A stretch of DNA of 41,271 nucleotides from Chrysosporum bergii ANA360D (GTDB lineage Bacteria > Cyanobacteriota > Cyanobacteriia > Cyanobacteriales > Nostocaceae): positions 1-41,271 of the forward strand of contig NZ_JANQDH010000105.1 of assembly GCF_029891735.1 (NCBI RefSeq). Reading direction: 5' to 3'. The translations under genes were made by a program, and so were the position numbers. Positions 17,195 through 24,912 of this stretch are shown piece after piece; position 1 is the first letter of the stretch, and each line of letters begins with the position of its first letter. The notes beneath the pieces are model-generated. The model was given only the letters and a program-made list of their open reading frames with translations. It had not been told where the DNA came from and ran no database searches.

Positions 17195-18271
17195 TTAAAT
17201 ATAAAGATTGTACTGACCCGCTAATTCATGGTACACAGTCAGTGTCTCCTCCTTCATCCGTTGAGCTTGGAAACGCTCTAAATTTTCCTGGGCGCGACAT
17301 TTCCACCGGTGTAGATTTAGGGGGTTTCTTAATAATTGTGTCATGGCTGTAGCTAAATTTTCGCTGTGTTGGGGTGGAACTAAAATACCAGCTTGTCGAT
17401 GATCTAAAGTTTCAGGAATACCGTCTACATCACTGGCGATAATTGCACAACCAGCTTCTCGCGCCTCTGTTAGTACTAAACCAAAGGATTCGTAATGAGA
17501 GGCCAGGACAAAAATATCGGTTGCTAACATATAGCGTTGCGGTTCCGGCTGGAAACCTTCAAAATGAATGCGGTCGCTATAAAGTGTATGTTGCACCATG
17601 GCCTCAAACAGGGAGCGATCTGGTCCGTCCCCCACTAGATATAGATGTGCTTGTGGAAATTCTGGGGCAATTTTGTTAAAAGCTACAATTAACTCAGCAA
17701 TTCCTTTACGGGAATACATCCCCGCTACGGTGGTAATTGCTGGACGCTTTAGGGGTAGTGGTTGGTAATCTTTAAGGGGGCGATGTCGGGGACTATTTAA
17801 CGTACCGTTAGCAACCACCCGCAACTTTTGCTTTGGTATACCACGGCGCAGCATGGAGTTAGCCACTGCATGGCTAACTGCAATTACCCCATCTGCTAAT
17901 CCCATCACCACCGCACTACGCTGAAACTCATTATGTACTGTAGACAATAAGGTGTATTTATGACCCATTCTGCACAACCGGGCTATTACAACCCCCGTCA
18001 TCATATGTGCATGAACAATATCCGGCTGGAACTTTTGTACAATTTGCCGATAACACCCAGCCGCTTTGATTATATTTAGCGGTTGCCTTGACTGGTTTAA
18101 TTGCCAGTGTGTGACATGATAAGATGCTAATAATGCCTCATATTCTCCTCCATCTGAAACTACGGCCACATTATGACCGTCTTGGCTTTGTAAACAAGCT
18201 AAATCTACAGCCACATTGACAATACCATTACCAATCTTCTGCACATGATTGATAATATGTAATATTCGCAT
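17195..18271 (-). CDS. Glycosyltransferase family 4 protein
   Basis: This is a GT-B fold enzyme transferring a sugar from a nucleotide-sugar to an acceptor, probably a lipid- or polymer-linked glycan. The 358-residue protein begins MRILHIINHVQKIGNG (glycine-rich acceptor loop), has DIVHAHMMTG near residue 85, the linker AGMYSRKGIAELI, the donor-site block LYLVGDGPDR, and ASHYESFGLVLTEAREAGCAIIASD with the E-x7-E pair of GT4 enzymes. A strong Shine-Dalgarno GAGGAG precedes the ATG. It follows a PIG-L deacetylase 24 bp upstream on the same strand, so the two probably share a transcript and a pathway. Confidence 0.92.
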   Translation of the reverse strand: MRILHIINHVQKIGNGIVNVAVDLACLQSQDGHNVAVVSDGGEYEALLASYHVTHWQLNQSRQPLNIIKAAGCYRQIVQKFQPDIVHAHMMTGVVIARLCRMGHKYTLLSTVHNEFQRSAVVMGLADGVIAVSHAVANSMLRRGIPKQKLRVVANGTLNSPRHRPLKDYQPLPLKRPAITTVAGMYSRKGIAELIVAFNKIAPEFPQAHLYLVGDGPDRSLFEAMVQHTLYSDRIHFEGFQPEPQRYMLATDIFVLASHYESFGLVLTEAREAGCAIIASDVDGIPETLDHRQAGILVPPQHSENLATAMTQLLRNPLNLHRWKCRAQENLERFQAQRMKEETLTVYHELAGQYNLYI

Positions 18272-18295
18272 ATAATTTTGCTCCTCGCCCTTTAT

Positions 18296-19075
18296 TCAAC
18301 CTGAAAAAAAGATTTCATAACAGCTTAAAAACTGCTGAATAAAGCCACGGGGTAGACTGTTAATTTGAGAAGTATAACAGGCGATCGCTTGCTTTTTATT
18401 TTCCTGAACTGATGTGATATCAAAACAGTAAGCCCCTGCTATATCCTGTAATTTAAGGAGAATAAATAACGGCGCTCTCCAGAATAACCAGATGGGATAT
18501 TGTAGCAATTCGACTTTTATGGCATTTTCGGCGATCGCTGTCTTAATTAATTGATATGTAGCCTCATGGTCTCGATGACAATCTTTGCGGTGAGGTACAT
18601 AAACCTGATCTGGTTGATAATACTGAATCAGTCCAGCAACTTGAGAAATTATCTGTTGTTTTTCTTGATTATTTAAATCTGACAAACTTCCGTCTGCTTT
18701 GGCTAAGAAGTGAATATCTGATGCTTCTACGCCTAAAATTTTTAATGCTGCTATTGCTTCTTGTTGGCGAATTGGGACAATAGTATTTTCAGCATCTGGA
18801 ACTAAACCCCCTGACCCCCTTCCATCTGTGAGAAATACAACTATAACTGGTATTCCCTGTTCACGCTTGCGAGCAATCATTCCCCCACAGCCAAAAGTTT
18901 CATCATCTTGATGAGGGGAAAATACCATTGCTGATTTTTGGTTAAATTGTAAAGGTTGACTGCTACCAAATACAATCCAGCTAGATAATAGGCTAGACTG
19001 AAAATATTGTAATTGATTGAGCCAGCTATTAGGAAATATTTTTTGTAAGCGTTGTAGTTGATTTTTAACTTTCAT
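18296..19075 (-). CDS. PIG-L (LmbE-like) family deacetylase
   Basis: This family consists of zinc-dependent de-N-acetylases acting on N-acetylglucosamine-type groups (GlcNAc-PI, mycothiol and bacillithiol precursors, glycan intermediates). The zinc and catalytic motif PHQDDE is at residues 54-59, followed by GCGGMIARKREQGIPVIVVFLTDGR and a distal HRKDCHRDHEAT with the third zinc ligand. At 259 residues it is of normal length. Its place between a GT4 gene and the 738-residue propeller gene suggests it removes an acetyl group from a sugar within a surface glycan or glycolipid. The exact substrate is unknown. Confidence 0.92.
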   Translation of the reverse strand: MKVKNQLQRLQKIFPNSWLNQLQYFQSSLLSSWIVFGSSQPLQFNQKSAMVFSPHQDDETFGCGGMIARKREQGIPVIVVFLTDGRGSGGLVPDAENTIVPIRQQEAIAALKILGVEASDIHFLAKADGSLSDLNNQEKQQIISQVAGLIQYYQPDQVYVPHRKDCHRDHEATYQLIKTAIAENAIKVELLQYPIWLFWRAPLFILLKLQDIAGAYCFDITSVQENKKQAIACYTSQINSLPRGFIQQFLSCYEIFFSG

Positions 19076-19106
19076 AAATGGAGTGGTGTAATGGCTGTAG
19101 TAATGC

Positions 19107-19145
19107 TTATATTTTGTATCTCACGTGTTTAAGAAATGCTATAAC
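19107..19145. repeat. Dispersed Nostocales repeat, 3' half (copy 4)
   Basis: TTGTATCTCACGTGTTTAAG and AAATGCTATAACTT match the right half of the thyX-treY junction copy. The complement of its end, AAGTTATAG, provides the last codons and stop of the propeller gene, exactly as at treY. Confidence 0.65.
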
Positions 19146-21355
19146 TTCAACCGATATACAATCACTTTGGCTTTTGCGTCTTCTTCTACAAATACCAGAT
19201 ACTCACCATTAGCTCGCCGCATAGCACGAATTCCATAGGGGATATCAATCCAGCCACTTTCCCCCGCAACTTCTGGACCTGGTTTTAAATTTTTCACAAA
19301 AGCCCCAGTTTTGGCATTATATATATATACTTCCGCGGTTTTGACTGTCACAGCAAAAACATAGTCTCCAGCTACACTCATAGCTGCGGTGGAAACTTCC
19401 CGTTTACCAGTAGTATCATGAGGTACTACTATCCGCCACCGGGGTGTAAGATTTCCCTTACTCCAATTATCAAAACGTACAATTTCAGATCCCGCAACTT
19501 TGGTGTCATCTCCCACAGATGGATGATCTACTGTAAAACCTGACAAATACATGGTGTCAGTTTCCGGTAAATACTCAATCCTGCGCAAATCAGTAAACAG
19601 ACCAGGGCTTTTTTGCTTTTCCATGGAACTATAAGTATAGATGGGATTACCATGAGCATCTATACCCTGTAAAGGATAATGGCGAATACCGTCTTTAATT
19701 CGCAAGGTTTTCCAAACATCGCCTTTAGTATCTACCCACCATCCGCCGATGTAAGGATAATCTTTACTGCTGTCGTATTCACCCTTGTCAAATTTACCGT
19801 TATTATTGCGATCGCGCCAAATCCATTCCCCCGTTTCTGGTTGCTGGGGAGGCCAAGTACCTCTAATTGATTTTCCACCAGCGCCATTAGTACCAACAAA
19901 CATTCCCGAAGGTATGGCGATTTTGCCATCTGTTTTAGAATTAAAGCGATAAATTTGGAGAAAGCTGTCATACATATTGGTCAGGAAAATAAACGGTTTT
20001 CCTTGGATGCGGCGTACCCAAGTAGCATCTGGCGATGTATGTAAACGTGGATCTTGTGGATATTTAAAAGGATTTAATGTGTAGGCTTCGTAAGTCCATT
20101 GCTGACCTGGTGGGCGACTATAGTCCATTAAAAACTGTTCTTGTTTGGTAAATACACTTACTCCATCACTCTTAGGGTCAGCATCAGCGTTATCAATAAA
20201 CTTTAGTCCTAGTAATTGCCATAACAGCTTTCCCGATGATGAAAACTTGCGTAAATCCGTCCCTGACTGATTAAAACCATTACTATTCACATAAATATTA
20301 CCAGCTGCATCTGTACCAACTCCAGTTAAACCGTAAAGTTTTGAGTCTTTAACCTCACCAGGAACACCCCCATAAATTCCCCCCAGGCTACCCAAACTAC
20401 CAACTAGCACTGGCTGATCCTTAACTTGGTAAATCAGCACGTGCTGATTGGGCCCATTTTCCGCCACCACCAGTCTATCTTGACGATCTACTGCGATGGC
20501 AGTTGGTTGGACAACATTGGTGATTTTTTGGGGTAATTGCCTACCTTCCGGGGAATAATGGACAATCTGGGCTGAATTACTGCCATTTTTGGTTTGAATA
20601 ATCCATAGATTTCCTTGTTTATCAACAGTTATTCCCCCTGGTCTAGCAACATTAAAACTGCGTACTTCCTTCATTGTTTCAGTATTATAAACACGCAGTC
20701 GATTATCAGCCGCATCACTAACATATAACTCATTTCCCCTAGTTGCTAATCCAGTGACGGCACTTTTGTTACTAACAATTAACATACTTTTATCCCACCC
20801 ACGTCCTTGGGGAAAGGGTGCAGATTTACCAGACAAGTGATAACGTCTCACACAATACCAAGTTATGCCTTCTGGTGGATAGTCTTGATCTTTCCTGTTG
20901 ACATAATCTTGGCGCATGGCCATGTAAATGTATTTATTATTTGCGGTTATAGCTTGACCACCAAGACGATACCATCCGTGGGTATCACTCAATTTACCAA
21001 TCACATCACCGTTTTTGTATATTCCCGCTTCTCTGCCCGCTTCATCCCAAATGCTATTAGTGTAAACTGTACCATCGGGTGAGACATACATTCCCTCTAT
21101 ATTATTTTGTACCCACTTTTCCCCACCAGGAAATGTATTACCAATCCAAGATGTTTGATAACTGGGTTGAGGGATTTTACTATTAGCCCCATCTTTGGCA
21201 ATCACAATGGAAGTAATAATTATTCCCATGGTGACTACCACTACAAAATTGAATAATTTTAACTTCTGAAAATTTTTCTTTCCAGATAGCCTCTTCATAT
21301 ATTGACTAAGCCTGTGGCTAGTTTCGCCTAACTGTCGCATGAGTGGATGTCGCAT
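19139..21355 (-). CDS. Membrane-anchored NHL/beta-propeller-like protein with EF-hand loop (738 aa)
   Basis: I do not recognise a characterised family. After a basic N-terminal 30 residues there is one hydrophobic helix (about 36-53), so the bulk should lie outside the membrane. The body shows recurring propeller-blade phrases: VSPDGTVYTNSIW (91-103), GLATRGNELYVSDAADNRLRVYN (202-224), GGITVDKQGNLWIIQT (240-255), AIAVDRQDRLVVAENG (286-301) and GVGTDAAGNIYVNSNG (345-360), typical of NHL-type six-bladed propellers. A 12-residue EF-hand-like loop, DRNNNGKFDKGE (515-526), has ligands at positions 1, 3, 5, 9 and 12. It lies upstream of the PIG-L and GT4 genes on the same strand. A role in glycan handling at the envelope is inference. 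Confidence 0.75.
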   Translation of the reverse strand: MRHPLMRQLGETSHRLSQYMKRLSGKKNFQKLKLFNFVVVVTMGIIITSIVIAKDGANSKIPQPSYQTSWIGNTFPGGEKWVQNNIEGMYVSPDGTVYTNSIWDEAGREAGIYKNGDVIGKLSDTHGWYRLGGQAITANNKYIYMAMRQDYVNRKDQDYPPEGITWYCVRRYHLSGKSAPFPQGRGWDKSMLIVSNKSAVTGLATRGNELYVSDAADNRLRVYNTETMKEVRSFNVARPGGITVDKQGNLWIIQTKNGSNSAQIVHYSPEGRQLPQKITNVVQPTAIAVDRQDRLVVAENGPNQHVLIYQVKDQPVLVGSLGSLGGIYGGVPGEVKDSKLYGLTGVGTDAAGNIYVNSNGFNQSGTDLRKFSSSGKLLWQLLGLKFIDNADADPKSDGVSVFTKQEQFLMDYSRPPGQQWTYEAYTLNPFKYPQDPRLHTSPDATWVRRIQGKPFIFLTNMYDSFLQIYRFNSKTDGKIAIPSGMFVGTNGAGGKSIRGTWPPQQPETGEWIWRDRNNNGKFDKGEYDSSKDYPYIGGWWVDTKGDVWKTLRIKDGIRHYPLQGIDAHGNPIYTYSSMEKQKSPGLFTDLRRIEYLPETDTMYLSGFTVDHPSVGDDTKVAGSEIVRFDNWSKGNLTPRWRIVVPHDTTGKREVSTAAMSVAGDYVFAVTVKTAEVYIYNAKTGAFVKNLKPGPEVAGESGWIDIPYGIRAMRRANGEYLVFVEEDAKAKVIVYRLKL

Positions 21356-21703
21356 TTTATCTTCAGTCCTGATGATGGTAGGATAAAATAGAAATAATAT
21401 AAAGAACTACCAAAACTTACTTACTATCTACACATACATTTGATAATAAATAATCCTGGTTAATTTTTTCATATTCACTAAGATTTTACTAAAACAATAC
21501 ATTATTTTAAATATTCTTAAAATATATAAAAAATATATATATTTTTTATATAAAAAATCAAGAACTGTTGACAGTTTACTCAAAAATAGTTTATAAATTA
21601 TTTTTCTTGAAAATATCTATAAATTACTGATAATGCAGATAATCCAGGATAGAAGTACTAGCAACATCCACGCTACGCTAAATATATAATAGGAGTTAAG
21701 TAG
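21356..21703. other. 348-bp divergent promoter region of the glycan island
   Basis: This AT-rich region separates the propeller/PIG-L/GT4 arm (minus) from the two-GT arm (plus). It holds a 30-bp palindrome at 21523-21552 and no plausible ORF. Promoters of both arms must lie here, but no consensus -35/-10 pair is convincing. Confidence 0.6.
21523..21552. repeat. 30-bp perfect AT palindrome
   Basis: TATATAAAAAATATA followed by its exact complement TATATTTTTTATATA makes a 30-bp perfect palindrome without spacer. It could extrude as a cruciform, be a protein-binding site or end transcripts from either side. Confidence 0.7.
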
Positions 21704-22873
21704 ATGGAATGTAAAAACGAAAATGTTAATTCAACATCTGCATCTATTCTCACCCTGGGAATAGGCTGGTTTCCTAACAATCCCGGCGGACTAGAAAGGT
21801 ATATTTATGAACTGACTCATATATTAGCAGCTAATCAAGACCAAATCGAACTATGTGGAGTTGGTTTACCAGAAACTAAATTAAATGTGCCCATTACGCT
21901 GACTAATTTGGCTAATCCAGATCAGGCAATTTGGCAACGATTGGGGTCTATTCGTTATAAATTTAAGAAAACACGAATCAGCCAACCAGATGCAATTAAT
22001 TTGCATTTTGCATTATATAGCTTTCCCATTATGGATCTTTTGCCTAAAGGTGTACCCATAACTTTTAACTTTCATGGACCTTGGGCATCGGAAACTCAGC
22101 AAGAAACAGTTAATAATCAACTAATTGTTGTTCTCAAACGACGGCTAATAGAACAAAGCACTTATAATCGCTGCGATCGCTTTATTGTTCTCAGTAAAGC
22201 TTTTGGTAATATTTTACATCAACAGTATCAAATACCTTGGCAGAAAATTCATATTATCCCTGGTGGTGTAAATATTCATAGATTTCAACCTAATTTATCT
22301 CCTCAAGCAGCGCGTCAGCAGTTAAACTGGCCAGAGAATCGCCGCATACTATTTACATCCCGGCGCTTAGTACAGCGAGTTGGTATTGACAAATTATTAC
22401 AGGCGCTGGCAATCATTAAACCTCAAATTCCTGATGTGTGGTTAGCCATCGCCGGTCGTGGTTATTTGCAAGCTACCCTACAACAACAGGTAAAAGAATT
22501 AGAGTTAGAAGACAACGTTAAATTTTTAGGTTTTCTACCTGATGCACAATTACCCCTAGCCTACCAAGCTGCCGAATTAACAGTTATGCCCAGTCAAGCT
22601 TTTGAAGGGTTTGGATTAGCAATTATTGAATCTTTAGCTTGTGGTACTCCTGTTTTATGTACCCCCATTGGCGGGATGCCAGAAATTTTATCGCCATTTT
22701 CCCCAGATTTAATTACTACTTCTAGCGCAGCCCCAGCCATTGCCGAAAAATTAGCACAAATACTTTTAGGAAATTTATCAATTCCTTCCCGGGAAAGCTG
22801 CCGTCAGTATGCAGTTAATAATTTTGATTGGCAACAAATAGCCCAGAAAGTGCGGCGAGTGCTTTTAGCTTGA
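21704..22873 (+). CDS. Glycosyltransferase family 4 protein
   Basis: A GT-B glycosyltransferase of 389 residues. The N-terminal domain has LGIGWFPNNPGGLERYIYEL (acceptor-side Gly-rich loop) and ITFNFHGPWASE. The C-terminal donor domain has ILFTSRRLVQRVGIDKLLQA, VWLAIAGRGYLQ, VKFLGFLPDAQLPLAYQAAE and PSQAFEGFGLAIIESLACGTPV with the E-x7-E motif. AGGAG precedes the ATG at good spacing. It leads a two-gene unit with the next GT4 19 bp downstream and is divergent from the propeller gene. It probably assembles the same surface saccharide; the sugar specificity is unknown. Confidence 0.92.
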   Translation: MECKNENVNSTSASILTLGIGWFPNNPGGLERYIYELTHILAANQDQIELCGVGLPETKLNVPITLTNLANPDQAIWQRLGSIRYKFKKTRISQPDAINLHFALYSFPIMDLLPKGVPITFNFHGPWASETQQETVNNQLIVVLKRRLIEQSTYNRCDRFIVLSKAFGNILHQQYQIPWQKIHIIPGGVNIHRFQPNLSPQAARQQLNWPENRRILFTSRRLVQRVGIDKLLQALAIIKPQIPDVWLAIAGRGYLQATLQQQVKELELEDNVKFLGFLPDAQLPLAYQAAELTVMPSQAFEGFGLAIIESLACGTPVLCTPIGGMPEILSPFSPDLITTSSAAPAIAEKLAQILLGNLSIPSRESCRQYAVNNFDWQQIAQKVRRVLLA

Positions 22874-22892
22874 TATCAGGAAATAATAACAT

Positions 22893-24041
22893 ATGAAAAT
22901 TTTGTTTTTAGATCAAAGTGGTAAACCTGGTGGTGCTGAACTTTGTTTAATGGATATTGCCAAAAGCTATGGACAGGGCGCTTTAGTGGGTTTGTTTGCA
23001 GACGGTGATTTTAGAAAGTTACTACAACAACATCATGTCCCGGTGCAAGTTTTGGCAACTCAACTTATCCCCGTTCGCAAACACAGTAATTTTCTAACCG
23101 CTTTGGCAAGTTTGAGACAAATAGCACCCCTATTAACCAAGGTAGTAATACTAGCTCAGGAATATGATATCATTTATGCCAATACTCAAAAAGCATTAGT
23201 AATTGGCGCATTAGCCAGCTTTTTAACCCATCGTCCCTTAGTTTATCATTTACATGACATTCTATCCTTAGAACATTTTAGTCGAACTAATCTAGCTATT
23301 GCCGTTACTTTAGCCAATCGGTTTGCGTCGTTAATCATTGCTAATTCCCAAGCTAGTCAAACAGCTTTTATTCAAGGCGGAGGCAAGGCTAAATTAACAG
23401 AAGTTGTTTATAATGGTTTTGATGCTAAAAATTATGCAGCTTCTGCATCTGAAGTTAAAAAATTACGACAAGAATTAAAAATAGAAGGAAAATTTGTAGT
23501 TGGACATTTTAGCCGCCTTGCTCCGTGGAAAGGTCAACATATTTTAATTGCTGCTTTGTCTGAGTGTCCGCCAGAAGTAACAGTAATTTTAGTTGGTGAT
23601 GCTCTCTTTGGTGAACAAGATTATGTGCGACAACTACATGAACAAGTTACTAACTTGAAATTAGAAAACCGCGTTAAATTTTTAGGATTTCGTAGAGATA
23701 TCCCCCAACTAATGGCCGCTTGTGACTTGATAGCACACACATCAACAGCCCCAGAACCTTTTGGTAGAGTGATTGTAGAGGCGATGCTATGCGGTACACC
23801 TGTAGTGGCTGCTAAAGCCGGGGGCGTAATGGAATTAGTGGAACATGGGGTTAATGGTTTTTTAGTCACACCAGGAAACATTGAGGAATTATCAGAGGTG
23901 ATTAATACCTGTGTGACAACCAGAGAAACCATTGCTAAAATGGCAAATCATGCTCAGGCGATCGCTAGTCAGCGTTTTGATATGATAGCTATTAATCAGC
24001 AAATTGCTCAACTACTGTCCCAGAGGTTAAAAACCCACTAA
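22893..24041 (+). CDS. Glycosyltransferase family 4 protein
   Basis: A 382-residue GT-B enzyme. It starts MKILFLDQSGKPGGAELCLM, with the GGAE loop typical of GT4, then HLHDILSLEHFSR, HFSRLAPWKGQHILIAAL, VKFLGFRRDIPQLMAACD and EPFGRVIVEAMLCGTPVVAAKAGG with E-x7-E. CAGGAA precedes the ATG. It is the second gene of the plus-strand arm of the glycan island. Its last 15 bases overlap the 3' end of the convergent hypothetical gene at 24027. Confidence 0.92.
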   Translation: MKILFLDQSGKPGGAELCLMDIAKSYGQGALVGLFADGDFRKLLQQHHVPVQVLATQLIPVRKHSNFLTALASLRQIAPLLTKVVILAQEYDIIYANTQKALVIGALASFLTHRPLVYHLHDILSLEHFSRTNLAIAVTLANRFASLIIANSQASQTAFIQGGGKAKLTEVVYNGFDAKNYAASASEVKKLRQELKIEGKFVVGHFSRLAPWKGQHILIAALSECPPEVTVILVGDALFGEQDYVRQLHEQVTNLKLENRVKFLGFRRDIPQLMAACDLIAHTSTAPEPFGRVIVEAMLCGTPVVAAKAGGVMELVEHGVNGFLVTPGNIEELSEVINTCVTTRETIAKMANHAQAIASQRFDMIAINQQIAQLLSQRLKTH

Positions 24042-24401
24042 CTCACGAGACTCAACATCACTGAGTTGTTGAGCGATCGCCAATCTCGCTTCTAACTTAG
24101 CTACACTAAACTGGTTACGTAAATATTCTAAATGAGCGATAGCATTGGCTTTTTCTCCAATTAACCGCATTTGAGTGTCCATAGCCTTTTGATACTCTTG
24201 ATTCACCAGCAAAACTTCAAAGCGACGAGCTTTACGTTGAGCATCATTTTTCAAATCCATATCAAAAGCAGCAATGTTATCTGCGTTACCTTCAAATCTT
24301 GAAATTTGCTGCTGTACCGCCATTAACTGAGAATCTATTTCATTTACCCGTTGGGCGGCTTCAGCGATGGCAATTGGATAATGACTTAACTGTTCCATCA
24401 T
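24027..24401 (-). CDS. Hypothetical coiled-coil protein (124 aa)
   Basis: The family is not recognised. The product is almost entirely helical with heptad-like hydrophobics: AEAAQRVNEIDSQLMAVQQQISRFEG (about 14-39), then DLKNDAQRKARRFEVLLVNQEYQKAMD and IAHLEYLRNQFSVAKLEARLAIAQQL. There are no Cys, no signal and no membrane helix. A Shine-Dalgarno AGAGGAAG precedes two adjacent ATGs. It follows the 87-residue gene 38 bp upstream on the same strand, and the two are probably co-transcribed. Coiled-coil structure suggests a partner or oligomer; possibly it pairs with that neighbour's product. Confidence 0.75.
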   Translation of the reverse strand: MMEQLSHYPIAIAEAAQRVNEIDSQLMAVQQQISRFEGNADNIAAFDMDLKNDAQRKARRFEVLLVNQEYQKAMDTQMRLIGEKANAIAHLEYLRNQFSVAKLEARLAIAQQLSDVESRELVGF

Positions 24402-24439
24402 ATCATCTTCCTCTTTTGTGACTCAAATCTGCCCATGTT

Positions 24440-24703
24440 TTACGCCACTTCTCGCAGGTGGGAGGGTATATTCACTTCTGGAAGTGGTAGCGAGAGTTGT
24501 TCAGATTGAGGCGCAGCAGCCTGTTCTAAAACTTCTACTTGAATATTCACACTCACTAAATAACTACCAGAGTCAGTACCAACAACTTGAGCGATTAATT
24601 GGGCAATATCCGGACGCTTCGCAGTCAGTGGGTCACGTAGAATACACTTATCCCATTCGTGCTTGGCCGTGGGATTGAGGTTGAGAATATAATGCTTGAT
24701 CAT
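24440..24703 (-). CDS. Hypothetical protein (87 aa)
   Basis: The family is not recognised. The sequence is MIKHYILNLNPTAKHEWDKC followed by DPLTAKRPDIAQLIAQVVG and a beta segment GSYLVSVNIQVEVLEQ, with a Ser/Pro/Glu-rich tail. It reads as a small soluble alpha/beta protein. The minus frame is preferred over the plus frame at 24418-24678 because its composition is protein-like and AAAGGG lies before the ATG. It is the first gene of a two-gene unit with the coiled-coil gene at 24027. Confidence 0.65.
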   Translation of the reverse strand: MIKHYILNLNPTAKHEWDKCILRDPLTAKRPDIAQLIAQVVGTDSGSYLVSVNIQVEVLEQAAAPQSEQLSLPLPEVNIPSHLREVA

Positions 24704-24864
24704 GGAACTAACCCTTTAATCCATCTTCCAGAACTCTTTTCTAGAGCCTATTTGCTCTTTACTAGGCTTTGTGAGCGCTATCCACTATTATAGTAAAATT
24801 GTTCTGAAATGGCAAGGGCTGACCGGCTGGTTACAAGTATCAAAAATTAGGGAACATGGAAAAA

Positions 24865-24900
24865 TCCAAAATTCCCCAATCTAAAATCCAAAATCGAATA
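24865..24900. repeat. STRR-type heptads (TCTAAAA, TCCAAAA, TCGAATA)
   Basis: Contiguous heptads run from 24880 to 24900, with another TCCAAAA at 24865. They lie immediately downstream of the MscS gene on the minus strand, as do similar heptads next to rpsN and aroA. Confidence 0.5.
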
Positions 24901-24912
24901 ATTCACCAATGA

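Noticed and set aside
24418-24678. 86-residue plus ORF
   Set aside because: It overlaps the better-supported minus gene at 24440-24703 and has no ribosome site.
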